This document shows positions 46,130 to 57,925 of a stretch of DNA of 64,000 nucleotides, in pieces. This DNA is from Callorhinus ursinus (taxonomy: Eukaryota > Chordata > Mammalia > Carnivora > Otariidae). The DNA lies in NCBI RefSeq assembly GCF_003265705.1, contig NW_020312788.1, positions 3,542,028 to 3,606,027 of the forward strand. The letters run 5' to 3'. The notes under the pieces are model-generated. The model saw only the letters and a program-made list of their open reading frames with translations, did not search any database and was not told where the DNA came from. Each line of letters begins with the position of its first letter. Position 1 is the first letter of the stretch. The position numbers were made by a program, and so were the translations under genes.

Positions 46130-46540
46130 TGACAACTCTGTTTTCTGCTTTCCATTTAATGTGTGAGTCTCTATGTGACCCAGTTCTGACCACTGAGCCC
46201 TAAAAAGATTTCTGCAGGGGGTGCCGGTATTCTGGTAAAGTTTTTGCCTTCCTGATGAGAGGGTGCATATAGCTTTTTTCCTGTTGCTGGTTTGTCTGCC
46301 TTGAATGTGACATAATGCCTGGGGGGTGGACCATAAGGTTATATAAACCTACAAGATTAGGAGAGCTGGATTAAGCCTGGAGCAGTAGTGATATTTTTGA
46401 GCCACTGTAATCACCTTCAGCTACCTATTTCAGGACTTCTTGCTATGTAAGGAAAATACACTTGTATTTGTTTACAGCCCGTATATATCTGCTTCTTTGT
46501 TGTTTGTAGCCAAATGCATTTATAATAGGTACAAGCTCCA
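46130..46540 (+). repeat. Ancient mammalian repeat, family not assigned
   Basis: 'ctgaccactgagccctaaaa', 'tctggtaaagtttttgcctt', 'gaccataaggttatataaac' and 'aggacttcttgctatgtaag' occur in the order of an old MER-type repeat. Diverged, and no ends defined. Confidence 0.45.
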
Positions 46541-47345
46541 AGAAGAAAATGGTGAGGCACCATGCTCAAAGTCAGAGGTGCACCAAGGCTGTGCCCCATT
46601 CCCCTGACTTCCATCCCAACCCCTTCCTCAATACTCCTTTATTCCCTGTTTTGTCCCTTATGAATGATAATGAGCTTAATATTCTACATACTAGTCCATA
46701 TAGTAAATAAAATAACGTTCTAGTTAGAGAAAGTTATTTAAGGTTATATACAGATCAGTGCTCCATTATCAGACCCTTAAAACAATAAACTGAATGATCA
46801 GTTTGCTTTTCTCATAATTTTTATTTTCTTATCTTTTTAATACATCTTTTCCCTCTGACTTTTACCAACACCCAATCTCAACATCCTCAGTAATTTCATA
46901 TGTGGTACATAATCATGTCATATCCATTCATATTAAAACTACTTTATCCACCAAAGCATTAATACTTTTAAAGAACTTCAAAAAGTTTATTCATCTGATC
47001 TCAGCTGACTAAGAGCATCTATGTAGTCCTCATTCAAAATAAATTTATTTCTTGATTGATTTAAAATAAACATTAAATTCACTGCTTTTCTAACTAATTA
47101 CTAAGTAGACTTCTTCAACCATGTTTATTCACAAAAACTATCATCCTAGTTCTAGAAGAGAAGTCCCATAAATAAAAACTTCTGTTATTGACCAAGCTGA
47201 GAGCATAATTAGTATATTTTCCTTCCAAAATATCTGAAATAACACCTAATAAATCAATCATGTCTGAGTCTCTCTAATCTCTTAATATTAATGTTTAATT
47301 TGGAAACCTCCTATGAGACTATTTCCAGTGAGAAAATACATTTTT
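46541..47345. other. AT-rich non-coding stretch
   Basis: No gene or clear repeat seen. Confidence 0.4.
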
Positions 47346-47360
47346 ACACCAAGAACTTTA

Positions 47361-47558
47361 TTTTTTTTAAAGACTTTATTTATTTATTTGAGAGAGAGAG
47401 AGAGAGAGAGAGAGATCATTGGCGAGGTAAAGGGCAGGGGGAGAAGCAGGCTCCCCTGCTGAGCAGGGAGCCCAAAATGGGGCTCAATCCCAGGACCCTG
47501 AGATCCTGACCTGAGCCAAAGGCAGATGCTTAACTGACTGAGATACCAGGAGCTCCTG
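47361..47558 (-). mobile_element. CAN SINE, antisense, with (GA)n expansion
   Basis: Tail 'aaagactttatttatttatt', an uninterrupted (GA)n at about 47390-47414, SINE body, and an eroded head 'gagataccaggagctcctg'. A partial duplication 'gaacttta' occurs at 47353-47360 and 47569-47576. Confidence 0.93.
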
Positions 47559-47576
47559 CACACACTGAGAACTTTA

Positions 47577-50093
47577 AGCTCCCTCTTCAAAATATTCTAC
47601 TCTAGAGTATTTTTCTAAATGTAGAATGTAAAAATTAAGACAGTATACATGTAAAGAATGTCACTGTCAGTTTTAGAACCTACCTGACTTTCTTTCCTTT
47701 CATCTTACAAAACAAAAAGCCTTAATACCAAATCATACTCAGATCTCTAGACTACTACAGTAGTGAAAAGACTCTGTCACCCTATATAACCTACACTTTA
47801 AAAAACAAGATAGGAGAAGCAGAATTCCACTTTGCATAGTTGATTTTCCATCAACATCCTGGTCATATCTTTGAGAATAAAGTAAGTTTATACAAGTAGA
47901 CCAGTGATTACTAGAGTTATTTCAAATACACTTCTATTCCTTTGTAAAAGCATTCTGCTGAATTTATATCTCATTTTATGGCATAAAAACAAGTAAAGGG
48001 TTCTAAATCACTATATATAGTTTTGTCCATAAGGAAGAAACTGCCAGTGCATCTTCCTTCTTCCAAATATGGAGATATTCAGGTGGAAAAGATAGACCCT
48101 GACTTGCCCACATCTTAACAGAACAAGCATTCAGCAAAACCACCATCTGGGTTCCCCATCACAGTTATATGTTTTGTAGGATACCTCACAGCAGAATCAC
48201 TTCTTAAGGCATATTTTAAATCTTGAAACTTATCTTAGAAAATTGAATACAACTGAGTTAAATTGTTCAAAACACAAAAAGAATATAGCTAAATTATGAA
48301 AGGACAAATCCTTCCCTTTCTCTTTTATCAGAGCAGACAGAAAAATTACCTTACATCATTTATACAGGATAATGAGTGAATTATATTTGTCTCACATTTT
48401 AAAGGGGTATAGGGACAAATGTAAAGAGTTTTGATAAAAGCAGTAAAACACAGTTAACAGTTTGGATGTATTTAAACATTGGTTCAGAAAAACTTATCAC
48501 TTAAAATTAAAAATTTAATGTGTCTTCAAAATATCCCTCCAAGTTCAGTGTCAGTATTAATACTGCCATTAAATAATGGAGCTCAGTAGCCGCTTCTGGG
48601 ACATCAGTCAGCAAACAGCAGATTCAGGATCAAAAGCCTCATGTTGTGACCTCTAAACCTGATTCCATTTCCAGTAAATGATTTGTCTTTTAAGGTAATA
48701 GGTCATATTAAAGAGATTAACCACTAGGGAAATTCAAAGCATAGGTTAATTAGGAATAACGAGTTATATAATTAGGCCTTATGGAGCCACAGCTAGAAGT
48801 TTGGTGAGCTGGGAGACATTCATGGAGGATGATATAATCATCATATGTAAAAATCCAACAGGCGCTCAATAAATGTTCTGCAGGACTCCTGCAGTGATTG
48901 TAGAACAATCTGTCAGAGGGATAAAAAGGAAGTAGAGAACTGAGGTGATTTCTGATTAGTTCATGCTTTTCCAAATATCAAAACTAAAATATCCAGATTA
49001 CTCTAAAAACACTTGAGTTCCTTCAAATCTTCATCTACTTCACTATATGTAGATAGTTGAAATCCTTTGTGAGCCATTTTAAAATACCTCTAAGAAAGAG
49101 GTGGGACAGGGAAAAGGCTATCCATAAACTTTTATAACTTCAAGTTACCTAAAAAGTGTTTTTAACCTTCATCTGATAATCACTTACATATAATTTGGTT
49201 GCTATAAAATAAATGAGGATTTAGAGATGAGGAGAATAGAATGGAAGAAACATGGGTCGAGCAAGCAGCAGCAACTTTAATCAAAATAAGTCAGAAAAGC
49301 TAAGAAGTCTGTCCTCTTGATCATATAATCAGAGTAAAATCAGAAAGGGGAATACAGCTTTTTTTCTACCTTTAAAGGAGGAGTGCAGGGTAAGAATGCA
49401 AAATGAGTAGTCTGTGTGAAAACCAAGGCCTCAGAATTTACTCTTTCGTAAAAAAGCATATGCACGAAGAGTCTATTTAAAAAATAAGAACACGCCATTA
49501 ATTATAAAAATGCTACCATTTGGCAAGAACAAATAATTCTGTTTTAAAATAATTTCAGCATCTTACCCAAACAAAGCATAATGCTTTTATTTGGGGTTAT
49601 TTTAATGACTCATTTGCATGTGCCAAGATTGAAAAGTAATCATTTCAATGATTTTATATTAATATCCATGGTTGCCATTTGGTTGGTAACCTTGTTTGAG
49701 TGAGATCACTTTATATTCTCAATATCTCTGCCTCCTCTCTTCTCAAGGTTTGAGAAAGAAAATTAAAATTTCCAGAATTAGATATAATCAGGAGTAAGAT
49801 AAAATCTAAAAGATTTAATAATACTTTAGAAATAACAGAATTGTGAGTTGAAACACACTTGTCCACCAAAGACAGCCAAAGGCATAAGGACAATAAAACA
49901 ACCAGGAAAACCAAGTAGGTTAGTTTAACCCCAGTTGGCATCTCTAAAATGTAATAGGAAGTCAGCATCTGATTTTTGGCATAATTTAAATTAAAAAGCC
50001 ATGATACCTAGTTTCAATTCTTAAAAGAAAACCAATGAGCACTAGGATAATTACCAGAAAGAATGCTCAGGCACCAAATGAGTAGCCTAGAGC
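47577..50093. other. AT-rich non-coding stretch
   Basis: No gene recognised. 'aggcgctcaataaatgttct' at 48860 is probably a MIR tail. An 85-codon minus frame at 49711-49968 contains a hydrophobic run (LVFLVVLLSLCLWLSLVD) but has no other gene-like sign. Confidence 0.4.
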
Positions 50094-50258
50094 AGCACCT
50101 CTCAAGCATTAATGTGCATATGAATCATCTAGAGATTTTGTTAAAATATAGATTCTGATTCAATAGGTCTGAGGTGGGGCCTGAAATTCTGTGTCTCCAA
50201 CAAGCTTCCAAGAGAGAAGTATATGCTTCTGGTTTGGAAATCCTTTTAAGTAGCAGGG
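50094..50258 (+). mobile_element. MER5A-like DNA transposon (hAT-Charlie group)
   Basis: Nearly complete. It runs from 'gagcagcacctctcaagcat' through 'aatgtgcatatgaatcatct', 'attttgttaaaatatagatt', 'aataggtctgaggtggggcc' and 'ctccaacaagcttcc' to 'ttaagtagcaggg'. This is the expected MER5A order and length (about 165 bp), and it has no coding capacity. Confidence 0.8.
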
Positions 50259-50713
50259 CACTACTACATGTAGTAGGAACAGGAGCAGGTACTTTTTTGG
50301 CCCATGAATTGAATGGGTTAACCCAGGATTGAGGCAGTGTGGGCAACATCTGGCCTAAACAGTTCCCTTTCATACTGGTATCATTCTAGGGTGACTGGAC
50401 TACCATTAGACAAATATAAAATCAGCAGGATTCTCTTGGAAATGAAGACGATGACTAGTGTTCTATCAGACACAAGACTGGGGAAATGACCATTTTGTAA
50501 TTGCTTTAGATAGATTTGTTTCAATGGATTTAACTTGTTCCTAATACATAAAGTCTGAGTCATATTCAGTATGCCCTTTCTCCTTTAAGGAAAAGAATTG
50601 TTTTTTAACAGTTGAAAGAAGGGAAATTTATTATTAACTTAAGTATGATCCAAGGTTTGGAAAACAGAAGAATTAGAGGATTTCCAAAAAGTTGTTTGAA
50701 TTTAATTTAATTT
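50259..50713. other. Non-coding stretch, nothing recognised
   Basis: AT-rich. No gene. Confidence 0.4.
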
Positions 50714-50725
50714 AAAATTGTATCT

Positions 50726-50936
50726 GGGGTGCCTGAGTGGCTCAGTCCGTTAAGCATCCAACTTGGTTTCGGCTCAGGTTGTGATCTCAGGGTCCTGGGA
50801 TTGAGCCCCGAGTGGGGCTCCTTGCTCAGTGGGGAGTCTGCTTAGGATCTCTCTCCCCTTCTCCCTTTGCCCCTCCCCCTGCTCTCCCTCTCGCTCTCTA
50901 AAATAAATAAATAAAATCTTTAAAAAAAAACAAAAC
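50726..50936 (+). mobile_element. CAN SINE, sense
   Basis: Head 'ggggtgcctgagtggctcag', tail (AAATA)n with 'aaaatctttaaaaaaaaac'. The duplication is aaaattgtatct (50714-50725) against aaaattatatct (50937-50948), with one mismatch. Confidence 0.95.
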
Positions 50937-50948
50937 AAAATTATATCT

Positions 50949-53740
50949 GATGATTTCCTATTTTTATTAGTATTTTGTGTAAACCAAATTATATTATCTT
51001 TGTTTCAGTTTACCTTCTGAGCACCTCAAAAATAAAGATATAAAAAACAGAAGGTTATTTTTGGTTAACTATGAACAGAGTTATATGAGAAGACAATGGG
51101 TACAATTCTGCCAGTGATTTCACTATCATTCAATTTCTGCATATTTGTAGGACCTACAGTTTATGCTATAATGTCAAAGAATAATCAGCATTCTCCTCCT
51201 GTCTTTTCACAAACTATATCAGTAATATAAATCATATCAGGTTGAGGTTCAAAATACATCACTTTGTTTAAAGAGGGCAACCTATCTTTGCAAAGTAATG
51301 CATTTTTGTGGTTTATTTGGGATAATGAATAATTTTTGTCTAACCTTTGCTTGAAGTGTGTACCTGCACTACTCTGGGAAATTACAAATATTTGCATATT
51401 TGGATTTTTTTGTTTTGTTTTGTTTTGTCCTTGGAGGACTCATTTGTCTGTTATGTATTTCAGTACAAAGATATTTTTTCATTGATAAAGCTAACTTTGG
51501 TCTAGTCTAAATTTTTTTTTAAATAGAAAAAGGAATGACTACATTCTACTTAAGCTCTTTTTAAGAATTCCAATCATGTTTATACTATTGGGGAAAGAAC
51601 AGAGGTTGCCATATTTTATGTGGACTTAAGGAGATTAACCTACTTTCATTACATTTATTGGACTGCTTTCATTTATCATTAATTTTTAGCATAGTGTCTT
51701 TAACAATTAACCAAAAAAACAAAAAAACCCAAAACCAAACCTAAAAAGTATATTTATCTTTTCACCATTTTTACATTAACAATTATAAACTAAGTATAAT
51801 TAAATCTGTTACCTTTGGAATCTTTTTAACAATAATAAGGCAATAATTTGGAGTACAAGAAACATTTGTCACATAGATTTTGAGGTACAAATAGGCCTGA
51901 TGAATAAACTGATTTTTCTTTAGTCTACTATCAAATGTATTATCTATCAGTGCTCTAGAAGCAGGTATAGATTTTTCATGAAAGCTAAGAAAACTCGGTT
52001 AAGTATTTTTAAGAAGTTACTGCTAAAAATCTCTTTAGTTTCATATTTAGTTCAGCAGTTTCTATGATTTACATAATGTTCTAAAATATTATTCGGGTTA
52101 TACAAGGATGAACTGAAGTTATTTTCTTTTCTCATTTTTTATGTTGGTGAGTATAGCAAACCCAGTTTAGAGAATAATCAAAGCTTCCTTCTGTGAACAG
52201 TGTGATAAGATCACTGCTCCACCCAGGGTGACTCAAGGGGAAGGTGCTCACTAATGGGTTAGCCTTAAGCAGTCAACTCTCTCACAGAGGAGCAAAAGAG
52301 AGAGCACTTAACAAACATGAAAGTGATGCCCTTCATATATTCTCACCAATACTGCAGGTTTTATGTCCTCAAGCATCCTACTATTTGCAAGATTATAAAA
52401 ACATATATATTTTTTTTACACACATATATACATAACACACACATATATACATATATGTGGTTATACACACTTTTAAAAACATATAGGTATGTATTTACAT
52501 GCATACATTTATCTCTGTGGTTTACTCAGCTACACCAAACGTTTTTATTTGTAGTTTTTTAAAATCTTTTGTTTGTTAGCTCTCTAGTATACAGATACAG
52601 CAGAAATCTTAGTATATCTGAGTTAATATGACATGGATCAGAGGAAATATTCACAAAGGCAAGAAGCTGGGAGCACAGCTGACTTCAGAACAAGCATCCA
52701 GGAATTGAAAGAAAAATATTTGGAAGGGGCTTCCAACTGCTAGAAAGCATGGATTTTTGGATTACTTTGGACCTCCGATAGGAGCAAAAGCAAGGAAACA
52801 GTTTAGATAGGTGTTGAGAAGAGGTCAGAAAGGTCTTGAGGTAGAATTGAGATTGGCTGATGCATGGTCATGGGGTGGGGGAGGGACGGGGAGATTGCGA
52901 GGGAGGAATTCGCAGGACTGATGTTTTGGCTTCAACCGCTGGGTGGATCATTGTTCCATTTACAGAAATAGGGGCAAGGGTAACTGAAGGAAGAATGTAT
53001 ATAGTTAACTACCATCTCTTTAGATTTTGTCTTCTTTTTTGATTGGATCCCTTCCTATTATATCTTCATCAGTTCTCTCAGAGACAGACTGCATATATAG
53101 ATATTATTTCCCCCCCCATCTTCTTGATCATTAAGTCAACTTTCAGTTACTTGCATCAGGGATCTGGGACTTTTTTCAGGTTTTTAGGAACCTAAGTCTA
53201 GCCAGAAGTAGGGAGATCAAATTTGCCTTCCAAAACATGGTGTCAGAGTGTTGAGGCAAAAGAGCAGCTAAAAATTCCATTTTTTTCTGCAGCTTTACTA
53301 GGTCAGTTTCTAGTTCCTTAGTCCTTGCATTAAGGTGGCATGGAGGAAGGACCTGGGTATATTGGTTCCTAAAGGACCCTTAACTCTCCTGGAGTTTTCT
53401 GGGAAGAAATCCTGTATAAAAGGGATCAGAGATGTTTTGTTTTTCTTGTACATTTTCCTTTCTCTTCCCCTCCTCTCAACACACAAACACATCCCTGTCT
53501 CTAACACTAGAACTGCTTTCTTGAGGCCTGAAGGCATAGGGAGCCAGGAAGGGGACAGTGTTCAAACACAAGGTGGAAGACTTTACAGAGCAATGGTGAT
53601 TATGATTGTATATATATATGTTTGTGTATATATATTTGTGTATATACATATTGTTTATATAAACACATATATGTTTCTTTTTGCACATTACTTTAGGACA
53701 AATAAAATGTTTTGCATTGTGCTTTATAAAAAGAAACTAT
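50949..53740. other. AT-rich non-coding stretch with TA/CA microsatellites
   Basis: TA/CA-rich runs lie at about 52405-52470 and 53609-53670. A 139-codon plus frame at 53335-53754 ends in the TA-rich run and overlaps the next SINE, so it is treated as chance. GC rises near 52860-52960 without any recognisable gene. Confidence 0.4.
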
Positions 53741-53743
53741 GTC

Positions 53744-53943
53744 TTTTTTTTTAAAGATTTTATTTATTTATTTGAGAGAGAGAGAGAGTGCACGTGGGGT
53801 GTGGCAGAGGTGTAGCGAGAGGGACAAGTAGACTCCGTGCTGAGTGTGAAGCCCAACTCAAGGCTCAATCCCTTGACCCTGAGATCATGACGTGAGCTGA
53901 AATCAAGTCGGATGCTTTACCAACTGACCCACCCAGGTTCCCC
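53744..53943 (-). mobile_element. Older-type CAN SINE, antisense
   Basis: Tail 'aaagattttatttatttatt' with (GA)n, and a head ending 'gacccacccaggttcccc'. The body variant 'gagctgaaatcaagtcggat' marks an older SINE subfamily than the copies at 33093 or 45856. Target duplication not clear. Confidence 0.9.
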
Positions 53944-54017
53944 AGATTTTATGTCCCTTTAAATGACAAATACCTTAGTTGATTTGATGCCATTAAAGAA
54001 TTTTTTTTTTTATTATT

Positions 54018-54225
54018 GGGGCGCCTGGGTGGCTCAGCTGGTGGGGCGTCCGACTCTTGGTTTTGGCTCAGGTCATGATCTCATGGGTCATGAGATCAAG
54101 CCCCACATCTGGCTCTGCACTCAATGGGGAGTCTGCTTGAAAGGTTCTCTCCCTCTGTGCCCCTGACCAAATAAATAAATAAATAAATAAATAATAAATA
54201 AATAAATCTCTCTTTTAAAAAAAGG
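54018..54225 (+). mobile_element. Older-type CAN SINE, sense, head-to-head with its neighbour
   Basis: Head 'ggggcgcctgggtggctcag', tail with many TAAA units and 'aaatctctcttttaaaaaaa'. The flanking 'ttttttattatt' blocks (about 54005 and 54226) are a probable duplication. It contains a near-perfect 21-bp palindrome at 54077-54097. Confidence 0.93.
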
Positions 54226-54245
54226 TTTTTTATTATTATTATTGT

Positions 54246-54389
54246 GCCACTCTCTCTTTCTCTTATCCCTTTCCCTCCCTCCCTCCTTCTTTAATTTCTT
54301 TCCTCTTACCTTTCTTTTTCCTTTCCCCTTCTTCCCTTCCCTTCCTTCCTTCCTTCTTTCCTTCCTTCCTTCCTTCATTTTTTTTCTTT

Positions 54390-54441
<52 letters not shown>
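54246..54441 (+). repeat. Polypyrimidine tract / (CTTT)n and (CCTT)n microsatellite
   Basis: About 195 bases with almost no purines, running from mixed CT through (CCTT)n to a long pure (CTTT)n at about 54386-54440. Such tracts can form triplex DNA and are unstable. Confidence 0.95.
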
Positions 54442-55314
54442 TTAGAAACTACATATCTGGAATGAGTTGAAATATCTAATTGTAATACTGTTACACTGAA
54501 TGAATTTTGTCCAGTAAGACACTTTTGAAACTAAACTTTTTGACCTTGTATACTCTTTAAGTGCAAAATACACTTTGACTCACAATGGCTCTTATTATTC
54601 TATTCTACATAATAATAAAAGTTGTCTAATACAGGTGACATGAACAGTCTCTTTTTTTTAATATAGAAGAAAAATTGCCTAATCTAGTTGCTGTAAATAT
54701 GTAATTTATGCCAAAATTTCTTCCTGAGAAGTAACACAGCATTGGTTAAATTTGGGGGGAACAACAAGGGATGCATCTCCTTCATATCGCTATGCTTTCT
54801 GTTTATTTTGTTTTGCCTTCTTCCCAGACTACACAAATTCAAAGGATGGAGCCACATCTTTCTGTAAGGCTGGGCCAGTAAAATGTTCTGGCACTAAATT
54901 AATTCAGACAACTGAGCAAACTCGATTTTCCCTGAGATTCCATATCCCCTCCTCTAATGCTTTCCTGGAATCACATGGCAGGTTGCATGTCGCAGCTACG
55001 AAGACCAGACAGCCACGATTTTCCCACAGTAGGCTGCTGTACTGTGTAGGGTGGACACCAGAGACCTGAAGGAAGTCCCATTGTCATCACATCTCTAGAG
55101 ATTACAGAGTTCAACTTGTGCAGTCATGCTCTGGGGCCCTAGAGCCAGTACATCCCTACCATATGTGGAAGTCTCCAACACAAAAGATATCTACAATCCT
55201 ATGACTTCCTGTTTTGATTTTTTACATCCTGTAGTTACTTATTCTGGGAAAATAAGATAATTTTTTTTGTCTTGTTCCTGTGTTTCCTTGATGATGTGTG
55301 CAATTGGACCTATG
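54442..55314. other. Non-coding stretch, nothing recognised
   Basis: A 105-codon plus frame at 54752-55069 has no recognisable domain. Confidence 0.4.
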
Positions 55315-55565
55315 ATAAAATAGCACGGTTTTGTGAAAGGCCATGGTCCTTGGAGTCAGACGTGGTTTCAGTCTGGCTCTGCCAATCGTTAGCTTTGTAA
55401 TCACAAGTGTCTATGCTCCTCTGAGTTTCTTCTTCTGTAAAATGAGGACAACAAAACCTCCTCAGAACCATTGTATTAAGTGTACAGTGTTAATACAGAA
55501 TTGTGTTAAGTATATACAGTGCTTAGTACAGAATATCCTAAATCCTTAGGAAATACTGATTTCCT
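55315..55565 (+). repeat. MIR SINE, nearly full length
   Basis: Sense MIR order: 'tccttggagtcagacgtggt', 'tctggctctgccaatcgtta', 'ctgtaaaatgaggacaacaa', and a tail 'cagtgcttagtacagaatat'. Confidence 0.8.
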
Positions 55566-56149
55566 GCTTCCTCACATTTGCCAGTTTAGATTTGATAACT
55601 TAAAACTGTAGGAAAATGAAGCACTAATAGTGCTTCATAAATTACTCCCAAGATCATCCAATTTCATTGTAGCTGTGCCCCTTTTATATATAAGCATAAT
55701 ATACATGTGAGTATGAATGTTATTTTAATTTTCCCCTTTTCCAAAAAGATAACTTTAATGAATGGGAAATTCATGTGTGTGTTTGTGTGTATAGGTGAGA
55801 ACGTAGTGAATTAAGAAAATATATAAAAGTGGAGACAAAGAACCATGCTTTACTTGATTGAAACAAAAGACAAGAAAAGATTTAACCTATGAAATAAATC
55901 TAAACATATCAGTATTGCTTATAAATAAAATGATTCATGGTATTTTATTTAGAAAATGTTTAGATAGGGCCTAAACAGAAGCTGTTTTCTAATCCTCTGT
56001 TTAGGTGATTATTTGGCATGTGGCCTTGAACATTTCTTTACCATTCTGTAATGTTAAGTTAAACTGATTAGCAGAAAAATGAAATGGATCTTGGACTAGT
56101 TAGTTTTGTCCTGATTATAGAAACTGTTTACTAAAGAATGTAAATACTA
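55566..56149. other. AT-rich non-coding stretch
   Basis: No gene or clear repeat seen. Confidence 0.4.
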
Positions 56150-56860
56150 GGACCCAATAGTAAATTGACATATTATATGAAAAAGTTCCCAAAGAAAAAA
56201 CACAAAGGGCTAATAAACATGAGAAAATGTTCAGTATCAGTAGTAAGCAAAACTATATATAAATAAAAATATACATATATTATGTATACGTGTATATATA
56301 TTAAGTATGTGTATTTATATATATACATATATAAATAAAAATAACAATGAGATTCAATCAGCAATTTAAAATAAAATTATGACTAATGCATGAGACCAAA
56401 ACATTCACTTACTGGTTAGAAGATAAGTTTTTATTTATTTATTTTCTTTAATTTTTTTTAAGAAGACAAGTTTTTAGAACATTTGCCCCACATTCTTCTT
56501 TATAAAAAAGAATTTATCCCAAAAAAGGTAATTTAAAGGTTTTGTGCAAAAAAGTATAACACTGAATGTTAGAAGTAACCAACATATTCACGCTCAGTAA
56601 ATTAACATACTTTGGTAAATTATAAGATATTATTATGTGATCATGAAAATTAGGCATTTGTAAGAAATGGGCATATATCGTAATACTAATTAAAACTATG
56701 ATACATAATTATAGAGTATAGTTAATATTATACTCTCATTAGCATATTAAAATATGCATAGAAGAAAGCTAGGAAGTGCAAAAATATTCATAATGGTCCT
56801 ATCTAGATGGTAGCATCATGGTGTTTTACTTTTTTTTTAAATTTTTTTTTTACTTTTTTA
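56150..56860 (+). mobile_element. Ancient LINE-1 (L1M-type) 3' part
   Basis: 'tgagaaaatgttcagtatca' (56219), 'aagaatttatcccaaaaaag' (56509), 'tggtaaattataagatatta' (56613) and 'atgatacataattatagagt' follow the ancient L1 ORF2 end in order. TA-rich microsatellite sequence at 56265-56340 and a 27-bp insertion at 56434-56460 interrupt it. No frame survives. Confidence 0.55.
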
Positions 56861-57228
56861 CAGCAACATATATTATTCTTATTTTAGTGCATTTTTTAAT
56901 TTATTGGAAGTAAGTCATGCACTATTTGAAAAAAAAAATAATTGCACTAGATTTTCTGTCCTGGAAATATGCTTTTGTGACTGGTTTTAATAATGCAGTT
57001 CCCAAAGAGCAGCCCTATTCTCACTGTTGGCTTAAGTCTTCATACCTGATGGTTGATCATTACTTTAGGGGGGTAGTCTTAACACATTATGGAAAAGTAA
57101 AAGTAAAATGACTGAATTATAAAGAGGTTCCACCATCCCCTTAATCTTTTTCAAGGTAACATAGAAAGGGACCATCAATTTCCAGACATGACCTTTCATT
57201 CTGCTCTGACCCCCTTCATTTTTCCCTG

Positions 57229-57312
57229 CCATCTCCATCCTAATGCACCCCCAAACATTTATGTTGAGCACCATCTCCATCCCAGTGCACCCCCAAACAT
57301 TTACATTGAGCA
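57229..57312 (+). repeat. 42-bp tandem duplication (two copies)
   Basis: 57229-57270 and 57271-57312 are near-identical 42-mers. Each starts ccatctccatcc and contains 'gcacccccaaacattta' before 'ttgagca'. They differ at about four positions. The period is 14 codons, so the antisense frame 57065-57325 shows a protein-level repeat (NVWGC..MEM), which is a by-product. Confidence 0.97.
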
Positions 57313-57455
57313 CCTCACAAGCCAAATAGAAGAGCTATTATTTAAAACTGAAACAAGACATTGAGATCACTATCTTTTTGATATGCAAAACCTTGGGATT
57401 ATTATTTTAAAGCTATGTTGTTCATTTGCTAGATGAAATTCCAGTGTCTGTGTTT

Positions 57456-57911
57456 CTTTTTTTAATTACGTTATGTTAATCACCATACATTACATCATTA
57501 GTTGTTGATGTAGTGTTCCATGATTCATTATTTGCGTATAACACCCAGTGCTCCATGCAGAATGTGCCCTCTTTAATACCCATCACCAGGCTAACCCATC
57601 CTCCCACTCCCATACCCTCTAGAACCCTCAGTTTGTTTTAAGAGTCCATTGTCTCTCGGGTGCCTGGGTGGCTCAGTTGTTTGGGCGACTGCCTTAAGCT
57701 CAGGTCATGATCCTGGAGTCCCGGGATCGAGTCCCGCATCGGGCTCTCTGCTCAGCAGTGAGTCCCCTTCTCCCTCGGACCCTTCCCCCTCTCATGCTCT
57801 CTCTATCTCATCCTCTCTCTCTCAAATAATAAATAAAAAAAAAATCTTTAAAAAAAAGAGTCCATCATCTCTCATGGTTCATCTACCCCTCAGATTTCTG
57901 CCCCCTTCATT
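57456..57911 (-). mobile_element. 5'-truncated LINE-1 3' UTR fragment, antisense
   Basis: A T-rich end, then the reverse complement of the same L1 3' UTR ('acatcattagttgttgatgt', 'gccctctttaatacccatca'). It is cut within the 3' UTR and split by a sense SINE. The duplication is cagtgtctgtgttt (57442-57455) against cagtgtctgtattt (57912-57925). Excluding the SINE, only about 240 bp of L1 remain. Confidence 0.95.
57658..57855 (+). mobile_element. CAN SINE, sense, inside the truncated L1
   Basis: Head 'gggtgcctgggtggctcagt', tail 'ataataaataaaaaaaaaat'. The duplication is aagagtccattgtctctc (57640-57657) against aagagtccatcatctctc (57856-57873), with two mismatches. Confidence 0.95.
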
Positions 57912-57925
57912 CAGTGTCTGTATTT

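Noticed and set aside
53335..53754. 139-codon plus-strand frame
   Set aside because: Runs into a TA-rich microsatellite and the tail of a SINE. No domain and biased residues (I/Y/V runs).
54242..54445. Hydrophobic Phe/Leu/Ser frame and its Lys/Arg/Glu-rich antisense partner
   Set aside because: Both are translations of the polypyrimidine/polypurine microsatellite.
57229..57312. CRISPR-like direct repeats
   Set aside because: Only two contiguous copies with no spacers, in a vertebrate genome. It is a simple tandem duplication.
57065..57325. Repeat protein suggested by the NVWGC..MEM pattern
   Set aside because: The protein repeat is produced by the 42-bp DNA duplication; there is no supporting gene structure.
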